This document shows, one piece after another, positions 44,003 through 55,500 of a stretch of 64,000 nt of DNA (the first letter of the stretch is position 1; each line of letters starts with the position of its first letter). The stretch spans positions 82,952,560 to 83,016,559 of the forward strand of contig BSWB01000002.1 in NCBI GenBank assembly GCA_033239125.1. Reading direction: 5' to 3'. The stretch is from Fagopyrum homotropicum (Eukaryota; Streptophyta; Magnoliopsida; Caryophyllales; Polygonaceae). A program made the translations under genes and the position numbers. The notes beneath the pieces are model-generated. The model did not search any database and was not told the DNA's origin. It was given only the letters and a program-made list of their open reading frames with translations.

Positions 44003-45762
44003 TGATAGCATGTATTATAGTCTATATTTTGGGACTTGTTTAGACGTTTTATCTTCAATAATCTGCATGTTTGAATGTATATTATGTGATTATATTGTCG
44101 TTTCATCTACCTTTGCGGGAATCGAGGTCTACACCAAGTTTCGATGTAATCGTAGGTAAAATGGCACATTTTGGATCGAAATGGAGCTAAGGAGCAAATG
44201 AGTCATAGGAGCTACATTCAGGAGCTTAAAAGAGAACTCATGGAGCAAGGAATTAACAAAGAAGATTTACTTTGGACCAGATTTAAGAGATTTCACATTC
44301 AGCTGAGATTCACCTCGGTCAGCTATAGTGTCACATCGACCGAGGTTATCTAGAGGAGCGCCCCGACCGAGGCGAACACCCTGGCGCTGGCGAGATATAT
44401 TTTATTTGGCTGAGATCTTTTATTTTTGGAAGGAGATATCTTATATTTTGGGCTGGATTTGTGGAAGGAAGATCATATATTTGGGAGATCTATTTTAGAG
44501 ATAAAATATATTTTATTAGGATATTATCTTTTTAAGATATTATTATCTTTGGAAGATAATTCTCCTATATAAAGGGTTGGATTTTCCACAAATTGAGCAA
44601 CCCGCTATCCCTGCTACACCACATTCTACACTACAGTTAGGAAGGAATTTTGGAAGTTTGAAGGAAGATTGAAGGAAGGAAGTTCATAGCTTTGTGATAG
44701 CTTTTAAGGGGATTTGTAAGACTTTCTTAGATTCCCTTTTTGTTTGATTGTCTTGTTCGATTTGTGATCCAAGGAACGCTAATTTGTTTGATATTTGATT
44801 AAGTTATTGAAGCCTTGTCCTTAAGGTTTTTGTGTTCAAATATTCATTCCCTTCTCATATATTTGATTATTTCTTTCATGATGATGAGTGGCTAATTTCC
44901 TTGTGCGATTCTAGGGTGATTGGCTGAAAGTTGTGGGAAAAACAATGATAGAATAATCTTAATCCCAGTAGGACCCTGAAAGCTCGAGTCTTTATCCTTA
45001 ACCCTAGAGTACCTCGTTCAGTCGATAAACATCTCGGCCGGGGTGGAACTTGACTGACTGAGGTGACCTTTTCTGATCCGAAACTGAGAGTTAAGAGTTA
45101 GAGTTTGCCAAATCCTATTCTTATTACACCTTTCCTGGTTCAATGCAAGCCTAGGATGAGACTTACCCGGTGATTCCTTAGTTTGTTTACCCAAGATCAT
45201 AAGTGTTGGTAATAAAGGTTTATACTTTATTGGGGTTTTAGTGTGCCTTCATCCCATCTTTGTGAGTTAGCTTGAGACTTACCCGGTAAAGGTTGATTTT
45301 ATTCCCTTAGGTGGTGTTTTGGTCTGAGATTATAGTTCCTTTCCTTAGTACCTTGAGACTTACCCAGTAATAGGTTCTTGGATTTGGGATTAGTGAGTAG
45401 TGAGACTTACCCGGTAATCTATTTACACTTTAGAAACACCTTCCCTTTGCAAAATCTCAGCTTTGTCCACTTTATCTTTAGATCTTGAGTTGGAACCACA
45501 AGTAGATGCTTTAATCCCTAGAATTTGCATATTTCCCTTAATTGACCTTATTATCATCTTTTGATTGCTTTAATCACTTTTGTGATTATTAGTTAAATTG
45601 ACAATCTATACTTGCTTTGTTTCACCTAAGTCCCTGAGATCGACACCCCGGAATTCTTGCTTTTACTATAATTGATCAGTACACTGCGGGTTCGTATCCT
45701 TGTTTTAAGCATATTTCTTGGGATATAAATTTAAAGCTTGCACACACCATTTGGAGCGAACA
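44003..45762 (+). repeat. 5' LTR of element J (1760 bp)
   Basis: TGATAGCATG...GCGAACA. U3 tags at 44307-44400 (CACCTCGGTC, ATCGACCGAGGT), TATATAAA at 44566-44573, U5 tags near 45030-45065 (ATCTCGGCCGGGGT), four GAGACTTACCCRGT motifs (about 45160, 45274, 45354, 45400), GTACACTGCGGGTTCG near 45677. Confidence 0.9.
44566..44573 (+). promoter_or_regulatory. TATA box in LTR of element J
   Basis: TATATAAA followed by GGG, about 560 bp into the LTR and 165 bp or more downstream of the U3 tags; same spacing class as in N. Confidence 0.65.
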
Positions 45763-45768
45763 AGTTTT

Positions 45769-45786
45769 TGGAGCCGTTGCCGGGGA
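45769..45786 (+). promoter_or_regulatory. Primer binding site, tRNA-Asp type (element J)
   Basis: TGGAGCCGTTGCCGGGGA, one difference from the exact complement. Confidence 0.85.
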
Positions 45787-45891
45787 CTTGGTCTAGACCG
45801 AGCCGGTTGCGGTAGTCTTTCGGGGCAATTGCCCGTGTTTCTACTAACCACTCTACTTGAGTGACTTTCGCAGGTTCTTTTTCTTAGGTTT

Positions 45892-47700
45892 ATGCGAAGA
45901 ACCCGTGCTGGGAAGGAAATCGTTCCATACGATCCCGAACTAGAAAAGACATACAAAAGACGCTTGAAAGAAGCGAAAATGGCCAACCAAGACAATCGTG
46001 ATCTTGAGGCCGAATTGAAGGAGGTGATGGAATAACTGCACCTCAATAAGGAAGAAATACAGCGTGAAAGGGAGGAAACTCGCACCAGAGTTACAGAGAT
46101 TGAAGCAGATGTGGTTGAGCTACGAGCTTAGATTCTGCATCGACCAAACCCTTGGCCGAGGCAGGATCCCGCTCCAGTTGCTGCGGCCGAGATACTTCCA
46201 CCTCGGATTCCTATCCGAGATATTCTTTTTGTAGGTATTCTACAGACCCTAGGACAAAGGATGGACCCAAACCAACAAGTGAGGCGTCCAGGAGTCAACC
46301 TAGGTGATCCAGCGGAGCATGATTATGAACTTCGACCGCAAGTTCTATCCATGATCCGCCAATGCCAGTTTGGAGGTTTAGAGAGGGAGTCTCCGCATCA
46401 ACATTTACAAAACTATGAGATTTTGATGGAGACCTTGAGACCTTCAAGGCTGGAAAATAATAATTACAAGCTAAGGCCTTTTTGATGGAGACCTTGAGAC
46501 CTTCAAGGCTGGAAAATAATAATTACAAGCTAAGGCCTTTTTACTTTTCTTTGAAAGACAGGGCACTTACTTGGTATCAGTCTCTTCCTCCCGGAAAGAT
46601 AAACACTTGGGAGGAGATGACAACGGAGTTCTTAACAAAACTCTTTCCCCCCTCCAAAACCGCTGAAATGAGAGGGAAGATCAATGCATTCATCATGAAG
46701 GACAAGGAGAGTTTGTCCCAGTCGTGGGAGAGGTTTAAAGATGTTCTTTTGGATTGCCCACACGATGGGATTCCAAAGATAGAGTTGTTGGAGATTTATT
46801 TCAAGGGATTAGATGGATCTACCCAATTCAACCTTCAGTTACTATCCGCCGGCACATTCATGGACATGCCGATTGATGAAGCTTGGTAGTTCATTGAGAA
46901 GCAAGTTTTGCACATGGAGAAATACTCCCAACAAGGAGCTGAAAATGGAGTTAAGAGAGTCAACTTCCAGGAAGCTCCATCAAATGACAATCAACTTACC
47001 TCCCTCAAGAATGATGTGAAGCAATTGAAGGACATTTTTGTTGCTCACACCAAGAAGGAAGAGGGAGGATATCAAGGGTCAAGAAACAACAATCAATGTT
47101 CCCGGAACAACAACTACAACAATAATAGAGGCTCCAACAGCAACAATTGGAGATTCAACAATCAAAATCCGGGTAACCCTTATTCTAATTCAAATTCTAA
47201 TAATTCTTCTAACTCTTTCTCTTCTTCTTCTACTCCATTGAAGAGCTAGGAGCCTGGATCAAGTTCGTCCCAGCCAGAAAAGAAAGATGCAGTGCTTAAG
47301 GCCATCTTGATCAAGTTCAACACTATGGAGACATCCATGACTTCATTCTCGAAGGCACAAAAAGCCTTAGAGCAACAATTCTTTAATAAGGCGAATGAAG
47401 CGCCAAGAGATCCAGGGAAGCTCCCAGCAAGGACAGAGAGCAACCCCAAGGGACAAATAATGGCAATAAGGACGAGAAGTGGACTGAAAACTGCAGATCC
47501 AGTGCCTCGGTCGATGCTAGTGCAGCTGAAGAACACCTCGGTCCTGGTACAGTCGAAGAACACTTCGGCCGAGGTACCAACCGAGGTGGAGCCTCAGAAA
47601 TCGGTGGGAAATCTGAAGTTTATTTTCCACCTCCTGCTTATAAACCACCACTTCCATTCCCCCAGTCAAGGGCTAGAGCACATCTAGACAAGTACTTTGG
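45892..47700 (+). pseudogene. gag: gag of element J, broken
   Basis: ATG 45892, preceded by a pyrimidine tract and CTTAGGTTT. Order: basic start, coiled coil, EILPPRIP linker, capsid domain (HDYELRPQVLSMIRQ to ELLEIYFKGLDG), Asn-rich tail (NNNYNNNRGSNSNNW), second coiled coil and NPKGQIMAIRTRSG at the gag/protease border, then CCTCGG-type tags (47506-47585) within coding sequence. Breaks: TAA 46033-46035, TAG 46129-46131, a 59-bp tandem duplication (46421-46538) shifting the frame, TAG 46887-46889, TAG 47247-47249, and a frame change near 47600. No CCHC zinc knuckle is seen. Confidence 0.8.
46421..46538 (+). repeat. 59-bp tandem duplication inside gag of element J
   Basis: Two apparently identical adjacent copies (GATGGAGACC at 46425 and 46484). 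59 is not a multiple of three, so it breaks the frame. The lack of differences suggests a recent event. Confidence 0.9.
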
Positions 47701-47713
47701 TAAGTTCCTTGAC

Positions 47714-49057
47714 ATGATGAATAAACTACATATTAACATCCCTTTTCTTGATGCTATTCTAGGGATGTTCGCCTATGGGAAGTTCTTAAAAGAGATTCTA
47801 TCAAGAAAGAAGAAGCTGGAAGATTTTTGTGAAGTAAGGATGACATCTAAATCCTCGGAGCTCATTCAAATCATGAAGGAGAAGATGCCACCCAAATTGA
47901 GAGATCCCGTCTCATTTTGCATTCCCATTCGAGTTGGGGATGTGACTTGTGAAGCATTGTGTGATCTAGGAGCCAGCGTGAGCATTATGCCGCTGGAGCT
48001 ATATGAGAAGATCGGTCTTGGAGAGCCCAAACCGGTCAACATAAGGTTGTACATGGCGGACCGCTCCATTACCCATCCCGTGGGCATTTTGGAAGACATT
48101 CTAGTTAAGTTAGGTAACTTCTATTTACCTATAGACTTTGTTGTGCTTGATATTCCCGCAGATTATCCCGTTCCTATCATTCTCGGGAGACCATTTCTAG
48201 CAACTTCGGGTTGCAATGTGGATTGTAAGAATGCCAAGTTGAAATTCAACATTGGCGGAGATCAAGTGGAGTTTGCATTACTTGCTGCAATGAAAGGAGA
48301 GCCGTTGGAGGATGATATCTTCAACATCTACGATGAAGAAGAATCAAGAGAATTGGTGAGCTCTATCCTTATTAATGACCCTCTTGATAGAATTATTAGT
48401 TTTAGCTTAATGAAGGAAGGTATAGATGCTTCTTGTGATGCAGATATACGGAGCTTAAAGGCGCTGGAAGAAGATCCAGGAGCTAAGATTGAAAAACTAA
48501 TCCAGGAGAAGAAAATCTTCAGTTTCGGTCCCACTTGCAGTACCTCGAACGAGGCACTTTCTGGACCAAGCGAGGTGTTCTTAGCTGAAGAACATCTCGG
48601 TCACCCACTCTGGACCTCGACCGAGGTCGTAAGCAAAATACCATCCACTGAGAATAACAACCTTCTTACCCCCTTTTCTACAACTCATTCACAGTTGATG
48701 GAGCAATTTCTCTACCAAGCTTCGAATAATAAAGAACCTTGGTATGCTGACATCATTAATTATCTTGTTTGCCAGGAAATACCGCCCGGATTGACGTACA
48801 CTCAAAGGAAGAAATTCTTTCAAGATGTATGCCACTACTATTGGGATGAACCTCTACTATTTAAGAGAGGTCCGGATGGGATACTTCGAAGATGCATTCC
48901 GGAAGATGAAGTCACTAGTGTCATACGGCATTGCCACTCGCTTCCTTATGGAGGACATCCTAGCGCTTACAAAACGTGCGCTAAGGTATTACGTTCAGGT
49001 TTCTTTTGGCCTACATTATTTATGGATGTGCAAACGTTTGTTGTTTCTTGTTATGAA
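47714..49057 (+). CDS. pol: Protease fused in frame to integrase N-terminus; RT/RNase H missing (element J)
   Basis: One open frame (it extends artificially to 49108 into the LTR of K). Protease: active site CDLGASVSI (D84), then the conserved VVLDIPADYPVPIILGRPF. Residues about 275-305 are the linker that carries CCTCGG tags, including GACCTCGACCGAGGTC at 48613-48628. Between about residues 310 and 335 the protein jumps from the protease-RT linker to the region before integrase (NKEPWYADIINYLVC), with no CIDYRKLN, YxDD or RNase H motif. It then carries the HCHSLPYGGHPSAYKT zinc-binding region and CYEC, where element K cuts in. An in-frame deletion of roughly 2 kb is the simplest explanation. 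Confidence 0.75.
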
Positions 49058-50875
49058 TGTTACGCTAAGATTGTGACACGCAAAAGTCTTAAATTTATAA
49101 CTCGATAAATTTTTCCTAACTCCTAGCGAACCCACAGTGTATGGGTCGTTTTGTAGTAAGGATAGTATTCCGAGGTCGAACACAAAGACTAAGGTGAAAT
49201 TGAATCAAATAGTGACTAAGGATAGTGTTGATCTAGGCTAAGAAAAGAGAAAGGAATAAAGAAATGAAAATCTGAATATTTTTGGATTGGTTTTATGGTT
49301 ATCAATCAAGGATCACAAATCATGCAAGAATTAACAAACTACTAAGCTACCAACACAAATAGGCAACACAAACACAAGATAGGTAATCAAAGAAAGAAAA
49401 ACGGATTCTAGGGGTTAGGAGTTCCGGTTATGGCATTTGACTCAAGCTTCTAATCATTCCTTGGATCAACTATAGTATGTTGGGAAAGGGTGTTTCTCAA
49501 TTGGAACCAATCACCGGGTAGGTCTCATGATCCACTAATCCCGCAACTAAGTTCCTAGCACCGGGTAAGTCTCTAGGAGCCTAGGGTTGGAAAATCTACA
49601 CAAACCGGATTGCTATTTAGGGATCTAACCTCTCCTTACCGGGTAAGTCTCGGGAAGGGAAGTCCTAAACATCAATCCTAGCACACTCAATCCAATAGCG
49701 GCTTATGAGGCTCACTACTACCTAGAGTTCATCATCTATGGTACTTAAGATCGGAAATCACCGGGTAGGTCTCTTCCCTCACTTAGATTGCTAGCATTAG
49801 GTCACCCTAGGCTAGATTAAGCTTAATAAACACTAGGGTTTCAACAATATAACATCCTAACATGCAGATTTATCTTTTAAAGATCAAAAGAAGCAAATCA
49901 CAGTCAGTTCCTAAGAACCACGGCCGTGGTCTGGCTAGAACCGACCGTGATTTCTAACAGCACTCAAGTACGAGCAAGTAAATCATCCAAAGATTCATTT
50001 AAGTATATTCTATCATAGTCCAAGCCATAACCATCATTCCCTTACCCTAGAATCGCATCTATTTAGCCAACAACATGCATCATAACAATCAAACTCAACA
50101 AGCATACATTCATGGCTTCCATTAGCAAGAGTATGAAATGAAAGAGAAACGAAACAAGTAGGATAAGAAAACCAAGCTAAATCAAAGTCAAGCAGGACTT
50201 ACAACCCTTCAAAGGAAGGTTTGAATCGTTTCTTACAACCCTAGCAATTGTCTTCAACAAAACTTACTCAAAACCACTCAAAAACTATGAAAACTATCAA
50301 ACTAGTGTACTTCTTCTTCTTCTCCAAATGAGAGTGTTCCTTCTCCTCCAAGAGTAACTCCAATCCAATGGTGAGAGTGTGGAAGAGAATGGAATGATGG
50401 GGTCTGCCCTCAACAGCCTGCAGGACCACCTCTTATACATCATCAAGGGCAAGGGTCGGTTATGGAGATCGTGGGACAACTGTCACAGCTGTGCAGGGAG
50501 AACCATGGCCTATTTCCACGCCTGTGGAAGTCCCAGTGGCCGTGGTTTTGGTGATTCAGACTTCTAAGGATCATCAAGCCACGAGTTGGTGCAAGGCATG
50601 CACCAACAAGGTCCCAAGTGTTCTCATTTGCTCCTAACTTTCTTCCCAATGGGTCCGGAAGTGTGTCATCACGAGGAACGATCCTCGAATGTATCGATTA
50701 AGCTCCAAAAGCTCCCAAAATACCTACAAAACATGCAAAAGTCCATGTAGCTGTCTATCTCGACAACATACATGAATTAAGTGAAGATCGTCTCGAACTA
50801 GTGCAAACCATGCATGAATGAGCGGAAAAACTATCTAAATGAGTGTCTAAACTAACTTCATAAATCGTGTTATCA
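49058..50875 (-). repeat. 3' LTR of element K (1818 bp)
   Basis: TGTTACGC...TTATCA on the plus strand. U5-side tag CCACGGCCGTGG at 49918-49929 between GTTC and GAAC; U3 tags near 50505-50545. Four ACCGGGTARGTCTC motifs (about 49514, 49560, 49638, 49760). GCGAACCCACAGTGTA near 49127 is the shared U5 block. Confidence 0.95.
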
Positions 50876-50915
50876 AAAATACCCCATACTTAAGGTTTGC
50901 TCGTCCCCGAGCAAA
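50876..50915 (-). promoter_or_regulatory. 3' polypurine tract with hairpin (A-type), element K
   Basis: Minus strand TTTGCTCG, GGGA, CGAGCAAA (50915-50896), then AAGTATGGGGTATTTT (50891-50876) against the LTR. The arms differ from element C in the outer pair, changed on both sides. Confidence 0.75.
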
Positions 50916-52563
50916 GTCCGACTATAGGCAAAGAGATGGCATGATTTATGAATGTATAGAAAATTGAAAATTTTTTTGGAATCGTACTTCTAATATTGGA
51001 TCACCTTCATAGTCATGTTTCATGGCAAATGGACAAGCAATCATGCATCAAACAAATGAAGGCATGGAAAGACAATTATGCTTAACTAGAAAGCATGCAT
51101 GAAAGGTAACAATAAAGAAGTCAAGATGATCATGAGCACATCCAATCTAGATTACTAAGTCTTACACACATGCAAATAGGTCACAAGGACTTAGGAAGGA
51201 AGAGGCTAAGAAACGTTGTGATTAGGTGGGAATTTGTAGGTTATGTGATGCTAATCCGGGAAAGGAACTAACTCCACAAATTTATTTTTGATCGACTTCA
51301 CCACAAGTGTATATTTTCTTCATCTTTTCTTTGTTTTCTTTTCTTTTTCACTTCCTTTTTCTTTTATTTTTGAGGCAATGGCATTGGTGTACAAAAGCCG
51401 AAACCTTGGTGATTAGCGGACCTCGGGATTTTTCCGAGGTGCCTCACACCGGGCACATATACCAAGGCTCGTTACGACATTGAATTTATCCGACTTTGGC
51501 AAGGCACAAAGACCCGATTACGTGAATGGTGCCGAGTTACTCGTCATCAAAACCAAAGTCCCCAAACCTATTTTTTTCTACACTTTTTACAACAAATTCA
51601 ACACTTCATTCGCCACATTCTTTCATCAACAACTTCACCCCACACTTGCTTTTCACACACATCAACACACTATCATGCTCCTATTCCCGGATGGGTCAAA
51701 AGAGGTCAAATTTATATCAATTGAGGTGCTCAAACAACATGATCAAGATTAGAACTAGATAAAGATGAATTGCCTTAATTACTCCTAAATGATCTGCAAG
51801 AACTAGCATGTAATTTCGACCATCAATCCTCAATCAAATCAAGGCAAACATTCATGATCACGGTTCACACATGGGATTCAAGATAAGTACTTCAAGTCTA
51901 CATATACATTCATCAATTCATCACACAAGGCCATCCATAGCCAATTCATAAGACAATCTCATCATAAGGGTCATACCCAAGCTTATAAGCACTAAAAATT
52001 TTTGAATTTTCTGATTTTTTTGGATTTTTCGAAATATCTATGTATAATGCAAAAAATGTGACAAAATTAAACTATCCTAGATGCTAATCATGCAAGTGAT
52101 CATGAAAACCCCACCCCATACTTAGAAACACATTGTCCCCAATGTGTAAATGAAGTAAAGAAGAGTGAAAGAGGATCCTCACAATGTAAAATGGTTTTGC
52201 TTCGGTATTTGGGTTCACTCAAGTGGATTGATGGTGGATGATCCTATCAATGATGGTAGAGAGCTCAAGGTGTTCGTTATGGCGTCGGGACCCGCGCTAG
52301 GCACCGCTAGCCGTCCAAGTTCCGTGTTCGCTCCACCCACAATTGATGTGAGACTCATCATCATCATCCACGTGCCATGCAAGGCTTCCATGCTACTTAA
52401 GCTCTAGCACACAAACTCCAAACACACAAAAACACACAAAAATAGAAAAATGAAAAACAAAACAAAAACGAAAAGGGAAAAATGTCTACCAATGGGTTGC
52501 CTCCCACCAAGCGCTTCTTTAAGGTCATTAGCTTGACCAAACTCGGGGGCGTCTCACTCAAGG
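50916..52563 (-). other. Element K: 3' untranslated region, no ORF3
   Basis: 1.65 kb without a credible gene. 52495-52515 has the post-integrase block GGGTTGCCTCCC. About 350 bp later (minus strand) comes the internal hairpin module (52107-52147), so the place of ORF3 is reduced to a short stretch. 51420-51545 holds the conserved block shared with A, C and N. Confidence 0.6.
52107..52147 (-). promoter_or_regulatory. Internal hairpin-purine module (B-type), element K
   Basis: Minus strand ACACATTG, GGGA, CAATGTGT (52147-52128, eight perfect pairs), then TTTCT, AAGTATGGGGTGGGG. Confidence 0.65.
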
Positions 52564-55500
52564 TCAAGTGGGGCAATAGATATCCACCGGAGCTCCCGGG
52601 ATATAATTCTTCAACCGGTGCCCATTCACCTTAAAATCTCCACAATGCTCCCCTCCTATCTCAACCGCTCCATGGGGAAAGGTCTTCTTCACCACATAAG
52701 GACCCGTCCATCTTGACCTTAGCTTTCTGGGGAAGAGCCGCAGCCTTGAGTTGAAGAGAAGGACAAGGTCGCCTTCACTCAACTCCTTAGGGATGAGACG
52801 TTTGTCTTACCATCGTTTGGTCCTTTCTTTGTAGATCCGGGCGTTTTCATAGGCATCCAACCGGATCTCCTCAAGAGCGTTCATATCTATCAATCTCTTC
52901 TCACTAGTCTCTTTGAGGTCAAAATTCAGCCACCTAATGACCCAATATGCTCTATGCTCCATCTCTACCGGAAGGTGGCAAGACTTGCCATAGACTAGCT
53001 TGTAGGGAGTGATGCCAATCGGTGTCTTGAAAGCGGTTCTATAAGCCCACAAAGCATCACTGAGCTTCATAGCCCAATCTTTTGTCATTCTAGAAACCGT
53101 CTTCTCAAGGATTCCTTTTATCTCCCGGTTGGAGATCTCCACTTGGCCACTAGTTTGGGGATGGTAAGGTGTTGCCACCTTATGAGTCACCCCATACTTA
53201 GCCAAAAGTGTCCCAAAGTTCCTATTGGTGAAGTGCTTTCCTCCATCATTTATGATCACCCTTGGTGTCCCAAACCTAGGAAAAACCACTCGGTTGAAGA
53301 ACCGCACCACAACCTTGGCATCATTTGTGGGAGAAGCGATTGCCTCCACCCATCTCGACACATAGTCGACCGCCAATAGAATGTAGAGGTTGCCACGTGA
53401 AGAAGGGAATGGTCCCATGAAGTCCACACCCCACACATCAAATATCTCCACTTCTTGTATGTAGTTCAAGGGCATCTCATTCCTCCTTGAGATGTTGCCC
53501 GTCCTTTGGCAAGCATCACAAGCTACCACAAAATTCTGCACGTCCTTGAACAAACTCGGCCAATAGAACCCGGATCGCAACACCTTTGCACTTGTCTTGT
53601 GTGAGCTAGCATGCCCTCCACACCACAAGGAATGACAATGGCGGATTACACTCTCCACCTCATCCTCCGGTATGCATCTCCTAAAGACTCCATCCGGCCC
53701 TCTCTTGAACAAAAGCGGTTCACTCCAATAGTAATGCCTCACATCCTTGAAGAACTTCTTCCTTTGGGCATAGGATAAACCGGGTGGCACCTCCTCACAC
53801 ACAAGGTAGTTCACAATGTCGGCATACCATGGCTCATTTCCCTTGGACGCTTGAAGCAAGCACTCCTCCAACATTTGCAATTGCTCATCCCGGAATGAGT
53901 CATCAATCGGGATGTCATCTCTCTCAATCTCCAACGGTGGGAGTCTACTAAAGTGATCCGCCACAGAATTTTCGGACCCTTTCTTATCCCGGATTTCCAA
54001 GTCAGACTCTTGAAGAAGAAGGATCCACCGAATCAAACGAGGCTTGGCATCCTTCTTTGTAAGGAGATAACGGATCGCAGCATGATCCGTATACACAATG
54101 ACCTTCGCTCCAACAAGATACAAGCGGAACTTCTCAAATGCATACACAACCGCTAGCAACTCCTTCTCGGTGGTAGCGTAATTGAGTTGGGCATCATCTA
54201 GCATTTTGCTAGCATAATAGATGGCATGTGTACGCCCATCTTTCCTTTGTCCCAAAACAGCCCTAACGGCCACATCACTCACGTCACACATGATCTCAAA
54301 CGGTAAACTCCAATCCGGAGGTTGCATGATAGGTGCGGAGATCAAAGCGTTCTTCAACCTACAAAAAGCCTCAAGGCAATCCTTGGAGAAAACAAACTCA
54401 ACATCTTTCATTAGTAGGTTAGTAAGAGGATTAGAAATCTTAGAGAAATCTTTAATTAATCTCCGGTAAAAACCGGCATGCCCTAGAAAACTCCTTACCC
54501 CCTTCACAGAGGTAGGTGGTGGCAACTTCTCTATCGTCTCTATCTTAGCCCTATCAACCTCAATGCCACGGTTGGACACCAAGTGTCCCAACACAATGCC
54601 TTCACTTACCATGAAGTGGCTTTTTTCCCAATTTTAGATAAAGTTTGTCTCCTCACATCTCTTAAGCACTAAAGACAAGTTAGCTAAACAATTATCAAAC
54701 GAAGATCCATAAATAGAGAAATCATCCATAAACACTTCCATGATGTTTTCAATGTATTCAGAAAAGATAGCCATCATACACCTTTGAAAGGTGGCGGGTG
54801 CATTACACAACCCAAATGGCATTCTCCTATATGCAAATGTACCCCAAGGACATGTGAATCTAGTTTTCTCTTGGTCATCGGGGTGGATAGGGATTTGGAA
54901 GAATCCACAATAACCATCTAAGTAGCAAAAGTGAGAATGTTGAGCTAATCTCTCTAGCATTTGGTCAATAAAGGAAAGAGGGAAGTGATCTTTCCTAGAG
55001 GCCACATTTAGTTTCCTATAGTCTATACACATCCTCCATCCCGTAACCGTTCTAGTTGGGATTAGTTCATTATTCTCGTTAGTCACTACGGTCATCCCAC
55101 CCTTCTTAGGAACCACATGCACGGGACTAACCCATTTACTATCCAAAATCGGGAAAATGATTCCCGTATCTAGCAATTTAAGGATCTCTTTCTTCACTAC
55201 TTCTTTCATGATAGGGTTTAGTCTTCTTTGAGGTTCAATTGAAGGTTTATGATTATCTTCCAATAAGATCTTATGCATGCACAAAGAAGGTTTAATGCCA
55301 ACTAAATCATCAATGGTATAGCCAATAGCCTTCCTATGCAATCTCAACTCATGCAACAATCTACTCAACTCCTCATCATTCAAGCATGCATTAACGATCA
55401 CCGGATATGTAGAATTATCACCAAGAAAAGCATACTTCAAATGAGAGGGGAGGGGTTTTAGTTCAAGTTTAGGAGGACCTTTATCGATTGGAGACGCTCC

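Noticed and set aside
50379..50567. Small ORF repeated at 61319-61507
   Set aside because: Both lie inside the two LTRs of K and differ by stops and substitutions as LTR sequence does; no reason to think they are translated.
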